Below, in pieces: positions 52,446-62,900 of a DNA stretch of 64,000 nucleotides; within the stretch, counting starts at the first letter, position 1, and each line of letters begins with the position of its first letter. The notes under the pieces are model-generated. The model was not told the origin of the DNA, did no database searches, and saw nothing but the letters and a program-made list of their open reading frames with translations. Location: NCBI GenBank assembly GCA_038110465.1, contig JAYNJU010000004.1, positions 33,757-97,756 of the forward strand. Direction: 5' to 3'. This DNA comes from Marisimplicoccus sp038110465. GTDB lineage: Bacteria > Bacteroidota > Bacteroidia > Flavobacteriales > Flavobacteriaceae. Made by a program: the position numbers and the translations under genes.

Positions 52446-53423
52446 ATGTCCAAAACTAAATATTATTTTGACTCAGAAAATCTAGAATTTGTTCCTATAA
52501 AAAGGACTTTTATAGACAGAATTTATAGACTCTCGTTGTTTTTAATTAGCTCTGTAATAATTGGAGCTTTTATAACAGTAATTCTCTTAAATACTGAATT
52601 TATTGATACTCCAAAAGAAATTATTCAAGCAAGAGAAATTAACAATTACGAGCTTCAGCTTAAAGTCTTGAATAAAAAATTAGAACAGGTAGAATCTACA
52701 TTAGCAAATATTGAAAAAAGGGATAATAATCTATACAGAGTTTTTTTTGAGGCAAGCCCTATTCCAGAAGAACAAAGAAGAGCAGGTTTTGGTGGAGTAA
52801 ACAGATATGACTATTTAGAGGGTTATGAAAGTTCAGATTTAATAGTTAATACTACTGAGCGACTTGATATACTTACTAAAGAGCTAGTTATCCAATCAAA
52901 ATCATTAGATGAAATTGAATTATTAGCAAAGAACAAAGAATCACTTTTAACTTCAATTCCTTCTATTCAACCTGTTAGCAGTATTGATTTAAAGAGAATG
53001 GCATCTGGATATGGATATAGAATTGATCCCTTCTCAAAGACAAGAGTAATGCATTGGGGAATGGATTTTTCTGCTAAAACTGGTACTCCAATTTATGCTA
53101 CTGGTGATGGAAAAATAACAAGAGCTGATAATAGAGCAGTTGGATTTGGTAATCATGTAAGGATTGATCACGGATTTGGTTACATAAGTCTATATGCGCA
53201 TATGGATAAAATTGCCGTTAGAAGAGGTAATATTGTTAAAAGAGGAGATATCATTGGATATGTAGGTAATACTGGAAGATCAGTTGCTCCTCATCTGCAT
53301 TATGAAATTTCTAAAGATGGTAGAAAAATTAATCCTATAAACTTCTATTCAGGAAGTCTATCCCCAATTGAATTTGAAGAATTAGTTAATCAAGCTTCTC
53401 AGGAGAATCAATCTCTTGATTAA
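52446..53423 (+). CDS. M23 family metallopeptidase
   Basis: 325 residues: one N-terminal transmembrane helix at about 30-50, a coiled-coil stretch at 70-100, then a lysostaphin-like domain from about 180. The metal and catalytic residues are seen in MHWGMDFSAKTG near residue 203 (HxxxD) and HLHYEIS near 284, with a His in LYAHMDKI near 256. It should cut peptidoglycan cross-links or regulate division amidases. It is upstream of the MerR gene by two bases and divergent from alaS. Confidence 0.93.
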   Translation: MSKTKYYFDSENLEFVPIKRTFIDRIYRLSLFLISSVIIGAFITVILLNTEFIDTPKEIIQAREINNYELQLKVLNKKLEQVESTLANIEKRDNNLYRVFFEASPIPEEQRRAGFGGVNRYDYLEGYESSDLIVNTTERLDILTKELVIQSKSLDEIELLAKNKESLLTSIPSIQPVSSIDLKRMASGYGYRIDPFSKTRVMHWGMDFSAKTGTPIYATGDGKITRADNRAVGFGNHVRIDHGFGYISLYAHMDKIAVRRGNIVKRGDIIGYVGNTGRSVAPHLHYEISKDGRKINPINFYSGSLSPIEFEELVNQASQENQSLD

Positions 53424-53425
53424 TT

Positions 53426-53755
53426 ATGTTCAACAATCTACCTGATAAAAAATACTACAGTATAAGTGAAGTAGCTGAACATTTTAAGGTAAATACTTCT
53501 CTTTTGAGATTCTGGGAAAAAGAATTTAAAGAAATAAACCCACAAATTAAAGCATCTGGAATTCGAAAGTATACAAAAGAAAATATTGAAAAAATTAATC
53601 TAATCTACACCTTACTTAAAAAAGAAGGTCTAACTATTCAGGGAGCTAAAAAAAGGTTAAAATCAAAAGATATTATTGAAGGGGAAAACATAATAATTGT
53701 TAACAAGCTCAACAAAATAAAGGAAGAATTAAAGTCAATTAAAAATAACCTTTAG
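53426..53755 (+). CDS. MerR-family transcriptional regulator
   Basis: 109 residues. The winged helix-turn-helix YSISEVAEHFKVNTSLLRFW is at residues 11-30, followed by the wing KASGIRKYTKENIEKI and a second helical part, LLKKEGLTIQGAKKRLKSK. The C-terminal half is short and has no Cys or ligand domain, unlike metal sensors, so it would act as a simple DNA-binding factor. It follows the M23 gene by two bases and ends against der (TAGTTA). The same M23-MerR pair beside alaS occurs in many flavobacteria. Confidence 0.92.
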   Translation: MFNNLPDKKYYSISEVAEHFKVNTSLLRFWEKEFKEINPQIKASGIRKYTKENIEKINLIYTLLKKEGLTIQGAKKRLKSKDIIEGENIIIVNKLNKIKEELKSIKNNL

Positions 53756-55057
53756 TTATTTTTTTCGCAAAAATATATCAATTGGTATTCCAGAGAAATC
53801 AAACTTTTTTCTTAATTGATTTTCCAAGAATCTCTTATAAGGATCTTTAATATACTGAGGCAGATTACAGTAAAAGGCAAATTGAGGATACTTTGTTGGA
53901 AGCTGCCTACAAAATTTGATTTTAATAAATTTTCCCTTTGTACTCGGTGGTGGCTTTTCCTCAATTATAGGCAATATAAAATCATTAAGCTTTTTAGTAG
54001 GAATTTTAGTAGCCCTTTTTTCATTAACATCCATTGCAACTTTTATTGCGTCAAAAATTCTTTGTTTAGTTAATGCTGAAATGAATACTATAGGTAAATC
54101 AATAAATGGAGAAGTCTTAGAAGTTATTTCTTGTTCAATAGATCTAGACGTGTCTTGATCTTTTGAAATTTTATCCCATTTATTTGCTAGAATTACTATT
54201 CCCTTTTTATTTCTAACCGCAAGCCAAAAAATATTTTGATCTTGTGAGTCAAACCCTCTTTCTACATCATATATTATTAAGCATACATCAGAGTTTTCTA
54301 TAGACCTTACTGATCTAAGTATAGAATAGAATTCAATATCCTCAGATACTTTACTTTTTTTTCTAATACCTGCGGTATCAATTAAATCAAATTCAAAACC
54401 AAACTGATTGTATCTAGTATTTAAGCTATCTCTGGTGGTACCTGCTACATCAGTTACTATAAATCTTTCATTTCCTATCAATGAATTTATGAATGAAGAT
54501 TTACCTGCGTTAGGTCTTCCAACTACAGCAAATTTTGGGACCTTAGAATCTTCTTCTTTTTTATTTGGAAGATGTTTTACTATTTCATCAAGAAACTCTC
54601 CTGTTCCAGAACCATTAATTGAGGACAAGCAAAACATATTTTCAAATCCCAAGGAATAAAATTCAATTGAATCTTCAATAAGTTTTGAGTTATCAACTTT
54701 ATTAATAAGCAAAAATATTTTTTTTGAAGATTTATGTAACATATCTGAAATTGTCTCATCAACTCCAGTAAGGCCATCCTTTACATCAACTAAAAATAAA
54801 ATTATGTCAGCTTCATCTATAGCAAGTAAAACTTGTTTATCTATTTCTTTTTGAAAAACATCATCACTCAATGGTAGGTATCCACCTGTATCTATTACAC
54901 TGAAATCAATTCCGTTCCAATCAGATTTTCCATAATGCCTATCTCTTGTAACTCCACTTATCTCATCTACAATAGCTTCTTTTTTTTGAATAAGTCTATT
55001 AAAAAGAGTAGACTTTCCAACATTAGGCCTTCCAACAATAGCTACTATTCCACTCAT
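53756..55057 (-). CDS. der: GTPase Der (EngA)
   Basis: 433 residues with two tandem G domains and a KH-like C-terminus. Domain 1 has GRPNVGKSTLFN near residue 8, DTGGY, and NKVD near 118; domain 2 has GRPNAGKSSFIN near 179, DTAGIRKK, and NKWD near 295. The KH-like part runs from about 350 with PPPSTKGKFIKIKF. Der matures the 50S ribosomal subunit. It lies five bases downstream of era, so the two ribosome GTPases share a message. Confidence 0.98.
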   Translation of the reverse strand: MSGIVAIVGRPNVGKSTLFNRLIQKKEAIVDEISGVTRDRHYGKSDWNGIDFSVIDTGGYLPLSDDVFQKEIDKQVLLAIDEADIILFLVDVKDGLTGVDETISDMLHKSSKKIFLLINKVDNSKLIEDSIEFYSLGFENMFCLSSINGSGTGEFLDEIVKHLPNKKEEDSKVPKFAVVGRPNAGKSSFINSLIGNERFIVTDVAGTTRDSLNTRYNQFGFEFDLIDTAGIRKKSKVSEDIEFYSILRSVRSIENSDVCLIIYDVERGFDSQDQNIFWLAVRNKKGIVILANKWDKISKDQDTSRSIEQEITSKTSPFIDLPIVFISALTKQRIFDAIKVAMDVNEKRATKIPTKKLNDFILPIIEEKPPPSTKGKFIKIKFCRQLPTKYPQFAFYCNLPQYIKDPYKRFLENQLRKKFDFSGIPIDIFLRKK

Positions 55058-55062
55058 AATTA

Positions 55063-55953
55063 TTAAATATTATATCCAAATTTTTTTAATGAAGATGGAT
55101 CATTTCTCCAATTTTTTCTGACTTTGATAAACACATCCAAAAATATTTTTTTATCAAAAAACTTCTCAAGGTTTTCTCTTGCTCTAGTGGCAACTTTCTT
55201 CAAAGATGTCCCTTTATGACCAATTATAATACCTTTTTGGGATTCTCTTTCAACTAATATTAGTGATCTAATCTTAATTAATTTTGAGGTAACCTTAAAT
55301 TCTTCCGTTATAATCTCAACTGAGTATGGTATCTCTTTGTCATAGTTCAATAGTATTTGCTCTCTGATTGTCTCATTAACAAAAAATCTTTCTGATTTAT
55401 CTGTAAATTGATCTTTGGGAAAATAAGGTGGTGAATATGGAAGTTTTTTTTTAAAAATATCAATTAACTCATCTACAAAGAACCCCTCAATAGCTGATAT
55501 AGGGTATATTTCAGATGATGGAAAAATTTTACCCCAATAATTTATAGACTTCTCAAGATCTTCCTGAGATGAAATATCAATCTTGTTTAAAAGTACAATT
55601 ATTGGAATCTTAATAGAATTCAATTTATCTATATAAGATTTTTCAAATGGATCTTTATTACCTGCTTCTTCAACTACAACTAGTATATCTGAATCAATAA
55701 GAGTCTCTTTAATAAATTTCATCATTGCCTCTTGAAGCTTGTAGTTTGGTTCTAAAATTCCAGGTGTATCAGATAAGACTATTTGAAAATCATCACCATT
55801 TATTAAACCTCTAATTCTATGTCTAGTTGTTTGAGCTTTAGATGTAATAATGGATAATTTTTCTTTCATTAATGAGTTGATTAATGTTGACTTTCCAACA
55901 TTAGGTCTTCCAATTATTGAAACAAATCCAGCTTTATGTTCTATATCAATCAT
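55063..55953 (-). CDS. era: GTPase Era
   Basis: 296 residues: a G domain with GRPNVGKSTLINSLM near residue 15, DTPGI near 59, and NKID near 122, followed by a type II KH domain from about 200 that holds GIIIGHKGTSLKKVATRARE. Era binds 16S rRNA near its 3' end and helps small-subunit assembly. The ATG at 55953 is five bases after a -7 box, so the message is probably leaderless. Der follows downstream. Confidence 0.98.
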   Translation of the reverse strand: MIDIEHKAGFVSIIGRPNVGKSTLINSLMKEKLSIITSKAQTTRHRIRGLINGDDFQIVLSDTPGILEPNYKLQEAMMKFIKETLIDSDILVVVEEAGNKDPFEKSYIDKLNSIKIPIIVLLNKIDISSQEDLEKSINYWGKIFPSSEIYPISAIEGFFVDELIDIFKKKLPYSPPYFPKDQFTDKSERFFVNETIREQILLNYDKEIPYSVEIITEEFKVTSKLIKIRSLILVERESQKGIIIGHKGTSLKKVATRARENLEKFFDKKIFLDVFIKVRKNWRNDPSSLKKFGYNI

Positions 55954-55958
55954 TTTGG

Positions 55959-55966
55959 CAAAGATA
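55959..55966 (-). promoter_or_regulatory. Probable -7 box (TATCTTTG) of era-der
   Basis: TATCTTTG on the minus strand ends five bases before the era ATG, suggesting a leaderless transcript. Confidence 0.55.
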
Positions 55967-56010
55967 AATACTTAAATTCAATGCTTTAGGACCTAATTAC
56001 TAAAGTTTAT

Positions 56011-56018
56011 TATATTTG
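56011..56018 (+). promoter_or_regulatory. Probable -7 box (TATATTTG) of tRNA-fMet
   Basis: TATATTTG ends 10 bases before the first base of the tRNA, identical in sequence and spacing to the tRNA-Leu promoter. Confidence 0.6.
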
Positions 56019-56028
56019 CATACTAAAC

Positions 56029-56101
<73 letters not shown>

Positions 56102-56111
56102 CTAAAACAAT

Positions 56112-56150
56112 AAAACGGTTATACTTTTAAAGTATAGCCGTTTTGTTTTA
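56112..56150. terminator. Bidirectional intrinsic terminator between tRNA-fMet and the SGNH gene
   Basis: Arms AAAACGGTTATACT (56112-56125) and AGTATAGCCGTTTT (56131-56144) pair over 14 bases with one G·T wobble and a five-base loop. A T-rich run follows on the plus strand and an A-rich run precedes it, so it can serve the tRNA and the opposing SGNH gene. Confidence 0.85.
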
Positions 56151-56933
56151 AAATATTACATCATCTGCTATTTCTTGAAGTAAAACAGCTACTTCACTTT
56201 CAACAATACTATAGTAAATATCATTTCCTAAACTATCAACACCTTTGTATCTCCTGGATAGATTTTTTGAAGTTTCAGCACTTAAGTGAGAAAAAATTAT
56301 ACAACTTGCCAGATATGAACCATTTGGACTTGGATGTTTATTGTCATCAGCTAGAAGATTATACTGAGGATATTTATCTTGAAAGTTTTTAAATGCTCTT
56401 CCAATAGGAATCACTTTAGTGCTTGTTCCTTCAACTATTTCCTTGATACTTTCTTCAATAGGGAATAATTCATCATCTACATTTAAATCTTCAATTGAGG
56501 GATACATCCAAGTTGAAAAAAAATGAACTTGTGTAGTTGAAGGTATTAATGATAAAATTTGTCCAAAATAAAATCTTGATGATTCAGGGTCTATAAGGGG
56601 TTCTGTACTATGTTCTTGAATTATTATATGATCGAAAGTTTCATTTTCAAGTATGGATTTTAACTCAGGATTATTCCAATGTATTTTCAGTGTTGCAGAT
56701 GAAACAGTAAAATGTTTTACATCCCAATTTAAACCTCTTTCAATTGACATTTTTTGAACTTGAGAAGGTAAATTCCAATAGAAAGTAAAGCTATTGCCTA
56801 TAAATAATATTTTTTCATTAACAATTGAGAAAGGAAATGTATCAGAATTTTCATCTGATAAGTCATTAGCCTTAGATGAGCAAGAAATTAAGAAAAATAT
56901 AAATAAATACTTCAGAGATTTCATCTTATTCAT
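56148..56933 (-). CDS. SGNH/GDSL-hydrolase lipoprotein (DUF4886-like)
   Basis: 261 residues from the ATG at 56933; a further ATG at 56924 (MKSLKYLFIFFLISC) would avoid overlapping ggt, while the upstream TTG at 56975 is rejected. After the lipobox comes ILFIGNSFTFYWNLPSQV near residue 40, with the GNS block of SGNH esterases, ATLKIHWNNPELKS, IIQEHSTEPL, and the catalytic Asp-His pair in DDNKHPSPNGSYLA near 205. It may deacylate sugars or esters. It follows ggt and ends at the terminator next to tRNA-fMet. Confidence 0.82.
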   Translation of the reverse strand: MNKMKSLKYLFIFFLISCSSKANDLSDENSDTFPFSIVNEKILFIGNSFTFYWNLPSQVQKMSIERGLNWDVKHFTVSSATLKIHWNNPELKSILENETFDHIIIQEHSTEPLIDPESSRFYFGQILSLIPSTTQVHFFSTWMYPSIEDLNVDDELFPIEESIKEIVEGTSTKVIPIGRAFKNFQDKYPQYNLLADDNKHPSPNGSYLASCIIFSHLSAETSKNLSRRYKGVDSLGNDIYYSIVESEVAVLLQEIADDVIF

Positions 56934-58527
56934 ATATAGTAACTGTTCCTTCCCAGTCAGGATCTGCTGCACCAATCCATGAATTGTTTATTGTATCTAG
57001 AGCAACAGCGTGGACCCTCCCAAAATAACCTTTATCTCGAATTTTTTCAACATTTAAATATTCAGGGTAAAATATATCATCATTAAATCTATCTATACCG
57101 AGATGTGCCTCAGCATATCTTGGTCCATCAAACATATATACTCTTGGCATGTAAAGAGCATCATATAATCTAAATCCTTGTTTTAAATATCTGTACGCTA
57201 CTTGATTAATTGCTATTGGTATTTTATTACCTCCAGCAGCTCCAAGAGCTAGCACTACTTTATTATTTTTAGTAAAGAGAGTTGGTGATATATGGGATGA
57301 AGATCTGTCGCCTGGTTTGTCCTCGCCAAGATAACCTCCTAAATATGGACCCATTGTAACATTATACAAAAAACCTAGTCCTTTTGATGCAACCTTTGAA
57401 CCCATATTTGGACCTAGTGTTTGAGTTAAAGATACTACATTACCATACTTATCTGAGGTTGTTAAATGAGCAGTGTGTCCCATAGCAATATCTGATAAAT
57501 CAAAGGGTTTTGTTTCTTTATTAAAACCTAAGAGTAAATTAGCTCTCTCTATTTTTTTTGCAATTTTAGATGCAGTTTCTTTAGATAATATACTTCTTAG
57601 TGAATCAGGGTTTTTTTGATAAGGTCTATATTTATATGATTCCTCAACAGCACTTGAAACCTTAATAGTAAAATCCTTTTCATCAACTATTTCTAGTTTA
57701 TCAAATATCTGCATCATTTGGATAGTAATTGATCCATATGATGGAAGGTTAAGTGTATGCATTTTATATCCATTAAACTCACCCTCCAAAACTTCCGATT
57801 CTTTAACACTATAATTTTTTAAATCTTCAGTAGAAACAAATCCACCATTTGATTGAATATCTTCTGCTATACGATTAGCTATTTCTCCTTCGTAAAAACC
57901 TTTTTTTCCTTCTTTGGAAATAGTCTTTAAAGTGTTTGCTAAATCTTTTTGAATTAATCTATGACCAATAGTGAAAGATTGACCAAGACTATCAAGAAAG
58001 TAATATGTTGATCCTTCAAATTCAGATAGAAAGTCTTTGGCAGATTGCTGTCTTCTTAATTCTCCAGGTAAAATAATAAAACCTTCTTCAGCTAATTGAA
58101 TAGCAGGTTTCATTACCTTCTCTAAACTAAGCTTACCATTTTCCTCATGTAATTTTAATAGACCAGCAACAACACCAGGTATTCCAATTGTTTTATAGCC
58201 ATAGCTAGGTAAATCATTTGAATTAACAAAATTACTTGGAATCTGAGTAGTAGCATCTAATCCTTTTATATCCCCATTTTCTTTTTGAAATATAACCTGA
58301 AGCCTACCTCCAATTCCACTCATACTTGGCTCTACTACTGATAAAGCAAATGCAGATGCTACAGCTGCATCAAAAGCATTACCACCTTGGGAATAAATTA
58401 TTTTTCCAGCCTCTGAAGCATATGGATGAGGTGAGGAAACAAGATTGTTTGAATATTTGGAATTATCTGAACAACTAATTAGAGCTGCTGCAATAAATAA
58501 GTAATATTTTTTTCTAGAATAGAACAT
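56926..58527 (-). CDS. Gamma-glutamyltransferase, lipoprotein
   Basis: 533 residues with a lipoprotein signal (AAALISC). The Ntn-hydrolase pattern is complete: PHPYASEAGKIIYSQGGNAFDAA near residues 33-55, PGVVAGLLKLHEENG, the processing site MGHTAHLTTSDKYGN near 350 with Thr as nucleophile, VVSLTQTLGPNMGSKV, and LALGAAGGNKIP. The enzyme removes gamma-glutamyl groups from peptides such as glutathione. The ATG is directly after the U-tract of a hairpin (58528-58563) that ends the susCD message. The SGNH gene follows. Confidence 0.93.
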   Translation of the reverse strand: MFYSRKKYYLFIAAALISCSDNSKYSNNLVSSPHPYASEAGKIIYSQGGNAFDAAVASAFALSVVEPSMSGIGGRLQVIFQKENGDIKGLDATTQIPSNFVNSNDLPSYGYKTIGIPGVVAGLLKLHEENGKLSLEKVMKPAIQLAEEGFIILPGELRRQQSAKDFLSEFEGSTYYFLDSLGQSFTIGHRLIQKDLANTLKTISKEGKKGFYEGEIANRIAEDIQSNGGFVSTEDLKNYSVKESEVLEGEFNGYKMHTLNLPSYGSITIQMMQIFDKLEIVDEKDFTIKVSSAVEESYKYRPYQKNPDSLRSILSKETASKIAKKIERANLLLGFNKETKPFDLSDIAMGHTAHLTTSDKYGNVVSLTQTLGPNMGSKVASKGLGFLYNVTMGPYLGGYLGEDKPGDRSSSHISPTLFTKNNKVVLALGAAGGNKIPIAINQVAYRYLKQGFRLYDALYMPRVYMFDGPRYAEAHLGIDRFNDDIFYPEYLNVEKIRDKGYFGRVHAVALDTINNSWIGAADPDWEGTVTIYE

Positions 58528-58563
58528 AAAAAAAAGGTTTGTAAAATTTACAAACCTTTTTTT
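58528..58563 (-). terminator. Intrinsic terminator or attenuator between susD and gamma-glutamyltransferase
   Basis: Minus strand: AGGTTTGTAA and TTACAAACCT pair (with flanking A and T runs extending the stem) around a short loop, followed by eight T. It ends one base before the gamma-glutamyltransferase ATG. As a terminator of susCD it would leave that gene reliant on read-through or on a promoter not seen. Confidence 0.75.
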
Positions 58564-58569
58564 AAAGTT

Positions 58570-59991
58570 TTACTGATTTACCTGGGTTTTTGTAAAAATA
58601 CCTGGGTCTTCAGCTGGAGCATTTGCATTTGAATTTAATTCATTAGCTGCATATGGCATCCTTTCAGGATAAGGGGGGTTTGGTCCAAGAACAAGAGTAA
58701 AAGGAACTGAAATTGCTGAATCAGTTTTTCTTAGTCTTCTTGCATCATTGAAAGGAATATGCATTCCAAAACCACTTACATATCTCTCCTCTATCACTTC
58801 TCTCAGAAAAGCTGATTTTGGATCAATACCATCTGTGTTTTCAATACCACCAGAATTAAAATCTGAAGCTGTATAAGCTTCATATTTAAATCCTCCTGAA
58901 TTATGATTATCATTTAAATTATTTCCAGAGTTTAACCATGACCTCACATTATTTAAATGTGAAAGACCATCTGCTACACCTCCTTGTCTAGCTTTAGCTT
59001 CTGCAAGTATTAATTCATTTTCAAAAAATGTAACCATATTTTGAGGCTCTGTTTCAGCTATAATACCAGTGTTAGCAGCACCACTTGAAGAGTTAATTTT
59101 ATAATAACCATATCTAGCAGTTTCATCTGTTTTTGCATTATTTCTGTTATTTGAACTTGCGCTATTTAATAATTGTAGTAAATAACTTTCAGATCCACCT
59201 GAAGAATTACCAATATCACCTGCTCTAGATCCATTTAAAATCGTTGCAAACAGATTCATGTCACCAGTTTGAGTACCTGGAGGATTATATTTCATATCCC
59301 CTGAGGCTGAACTTATCCCATTATTAGCAGCAGATATAGCAGCACTGTAATCTTTTTTATGAAGATTAAATCTAGCTAATAATGTATAAGCAGCTTCTAT
59401 CCATTTATCTTTATTACCACCGTAAATTATATCTTGAGATAAACTTGCTGATGATGCAGAACCTAAAGTTGAAATACCAGCGTTAAGTTTTGCAATAGCG
59501 GCATCATAAACAGATACTTGACTATCAAAAGTAGGATCTTCAATTTCTGGATTTCCAGCCTCACTATATGGAATACCACCCCATAAAGAAGCAGCAGTTC
59601 CAAATGCATGACCTTCTATGATTTGAGAGATTCCAACTAATAAACTACTTGAAGAATTAGCTTGAATATTTCTCATATTTGTCAATACACCAACATAAAG
59701 TGCATTCCATTCACTGTTAGATTCAACTGTAGATAAAGAATATCCATAGATATTTGAGTATAAAGAAGAGAAGCCAATCAATTGACCAGAGTACATACCG
59801 CTAATTCTATTCAAATGTCCATTTTGTAATTGAATATTAGCAAGCTGGGCACCAGTTAAAAATAACTTATTCTCAACGTCAGTTGTTAAAATATCATTAG
59901 GATTTGAATTTATATCTTCATTAATGTCCTCACATGAAAATGAAAACATAATTAAAAAAGTCAGAAAAGATTTTATATATATATTTTTCAT
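58570..59991 (-). CDS. SusD/RagB-family (SusD-like_2) nutrient-binding lipoprotein
   Basis: 473 residues with a lipoprotein signal (MKNIYIKSFLTFLIMFSFSC). Helical repeats typical of SusD follow, with INSNPNDILTTDVENKLFLTG and the C-terminal IPFNDARRLRKTDS and PERMPYAANELNSN segments of the SusD-like_2 branch. It caps the SusC channel at the cell surface and captures the nutrient. Ser/Asn-rich loops occur near 260-310. It starts four bases after the susC stop. Confidence 0.94.
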   Translation of the reverse strand: MKNIYIKSFLTFLIMFSFSCEDINEDINSNPNDILTTDVENKLFLTGAQLANIQLQNGHLNRISGMYSGQLIGFSSLYSNIYGYSLSTVESNSEWNALYVGVLTNMRNIQANSSSSLLVGISQIIEGHAFGTAASLWGGIPYSEAGNPEIEDPTFDSQVSVYDAAIAKLNAGISTLGSASSASLSQDIIYGGNKDKWIEAAYTLLARFNLHKKDYSAAISAANNGISSASGDMKYNPPGTQTGDMNLFATILNGSRAGDIGNSSGGSESYLLQLLNSASSNNRNNAKTDETARYGYYKINSSSGAANTGIIAETEPQNMVTFFENELILAEAKARQGGVADGLSHLNNVRSWLNSGNNLNDNHNSGGFKYEAYTASDFNSGGIENTDGIDPKSAFLREVIEERYVSGFGMHIPFNDARRLRKTDSAISVPFTLVLGPNPPYPERMPYAANELNSNANAPAEDPGIFTKTQVNQ

Positions 59992-59995
59992 TTTG

Positions 59996-62900
59996 TTAAT
60001 AATTAATTGTTAAACTAAATAAAAACCCTTTTGTTTGAGGGTTTGTAAAATAATCTAATCCCTCTGCAGGACCAACACCATATTGGTTTGTTTCAGGATC
60101 AACTCCATCAATCTTATTGATATTTATTAGATCTCTACCAGTAGCAGTTAAAACTATATCATTTAATCCTATAGATTTAATTGCTGGAGTGTCTAGAACA
60201 TAGCTAAGAGATAAGTCTCTAAGTTTAGTGAATGTTGCATCACTTAGTGAGAAGTTATAGGCCTGATTATCACCAAAACCTCCTCCAATTCCAGTTCTAT
60301 ACCAAGTTTCATCAAGAAGAACAGGTCCTCCCCCAAAATCATGAACTGAACCTCTAACTGTAGTTCCTGAGGCAATAGTTTTACCAGCGTAATTAACTAA
60401 ACTCTGACTTAAAGTTGTTCTATCTGCTGTTTCCATTGTTGTTCCAAAACGACGAAGCACCCATATTGTTCTTGCAGAATAATCTCCTCCTTGAGAATGC
60501 TCAAGTACAGCATTTAATCTAAGCTTCTTATATCTCATACTAAGAGAAATACCACCTCTCCAATCTGGATTAGGATCACCTAAAACTTCAGGGCTTGAAG
60601 TAATCTGAGGGAAACCGTTTGAATTTAGATCTAAACTTCCATCTGGATTGGTCTTAGAACCTGTTCCATAAAGAACTCCTAATGGATATCCAACAACAGC
60701 TCTTGAACTAACTGAAGCTCCCGGAGACAAGTTAATAGACTCTGTTCCATATAAATCTGTTACTTCATTTTCATTTGTAGACCAGTTTACAGACGTAGAA
60801 AGCCCAAAGTCTGTAGTATCTATAATATTTAATCCTAAATCAAGTTCAATACCATTATTTATCATCTCTCCATAATTTCCATATTGAGTTGAAAACCCAG
60901 TTGATGGGGAAAGAGTAACATCTAATAAAATACCTTCAATTATATTATCATAATAAGTAAGAGATAAAGAAAGATTATCATTAAAAAATCTAAAATCACC
61001 TCCTATTTCCCACTCAGTTTTTAACTCTGGCTCTAAATTAGGGTTACCTAAGTTGTTATCTAATCTAAAACCTCCACCAAATAGGTTACTATCTAATGGA
61101 TCACTATAAGTTGAGTAACTAAATCCTCCTTCTGCTAAAGTTTCAAACTTATGTGCTGCAGGTTGAACACCCACTTGTCCCCAAGATCCTCTTAGCTTAG
61201 CAAATGAGAGAACATTTGATTGAATTCTTTCTGTTAATACCCAAGCTAAGTCGGCAGCAGGATAGAAAAAAGTATCACTAATTGTAGATGAAGCTTCAAG
61301 TGTTCCAGAAACATTTAGAAATAACTCTTCATTAAAATCAAAATTTAGAATACCATAACCTCTGTTTGATCTACTAAATGATTTAAAATTTTCATATGTA
61401 GAGGCTTCAGATGAAGTATTCAATGCAGTTGTCTGCTTTTTTGAATTAACTAAAAATCCTGTAATATTTCCTGAAATTCTTGAGTATTTTCTATCATTAT
61501 AACTCCAACCAGCAGTTGCTGATAAATTAACATCATCACTTAATTGAAAGTTTGCCTTTCCTATCAGATCAAATGATGTATTTCTTGTATCAAGAACATC
61601 TTCTTGAAGCTGACCAACAGCTCTTCCACTTGCATCACCAATTGGAAAGAAGTAAGTTCTTTTATCATCAGCTACATCTAAATTTCCCCTAGCAACAATT
61701 GAAACATTTGAAGCTGGTTTAATTGTTAATTGAGGAGTAACATTTATCCTATTTACTTTACTATTGGCAGTTTGCTCATTAACAACCCAAAGAGGATTAA
61801 CATAAGTTTGGTTCCAACTATTACCAATTTCTCTTCTGTATGATCTTCCTCTATTTAAAAATTCTTCTCCACTGCTAGATACATATGTACCTTTATAATC
61901 TCTTTGATCAAAGTCAGGTGGAGTTCTTAAAAGTCCTAACATAAGACCGGATACATTTGAACTTTGTTGTATTCTATCAGTGTCAGTATATGTATAAGAC
62001 ATTTTTGAAGAAAGGGTAATTTTATCGTTAACTCTAGCCTCATAGTTTAATCTTGCAGTAGTTCTATCATATCCAGAACTTTTTATAATACCATCTTGCT
62101 GAAGATTTCCTAAACTAAAAAAGTAAGTAGAATTATCTCCACCTCCACTTATAGTAAGATCATTTTGTAGTGAATGACCAGTTCCAATAACAGAGTCCCA
62201 GTTTTCATCAACAAAAGTATCTCTAGAGTTCTTTTGATCAGTTGCATAATAAATTCTTCCACTATCTGCAATGAAGTAAGCACTTCCTTTAGTAGTATCT
62301 TGACCACCAGATCTATCAGGGATATAATCACCCCATGACTCAGCTCTATTGGTTCCAAATTTTCCATTTTGTCCTTGACCCCATGTGTTTTGCATTGGGA
62401 TTCTTTCAGATACTTCATCGAAAGAATATGAGGACTTAAATGAAATTTTAGCCTCACCTCTTTGTCCTTTTTTAGTTGTAATAACTAAAACTCCATTTGC
62501 AGCTCTACTTCCATATAATGAAGCAGCAGATGCTCCTTTTAAAATTTGCATTGACTCAATATCACTAGAATTTAAGTCATTCAAACGTGATCCTTGCGTA
62601 ACACCTGAGCTTCTTCCACCTGTAATGCTGTTCCCACCAGCATATGAGGTAGAGTTGTCAAGTGGAACACCATCAACAATGATTAAAGGTTGTACATCAC
62701 CATCAATCGTGTTTGCACCACGAATTTTAATTGTACTTCCAGCACCTGGGTCACCATTAGATTTAGTAACTCTAACACCAGAAGCTTTTCCACTTAAGGC
62801 ATTAATTACAGTTGTTTCACCAGAACGAATTACATCATCAGTATTTACTACAGAAGATGTAGAACCCTGTTGATCCCGAACCACAGAAAATCCAAGAGCT

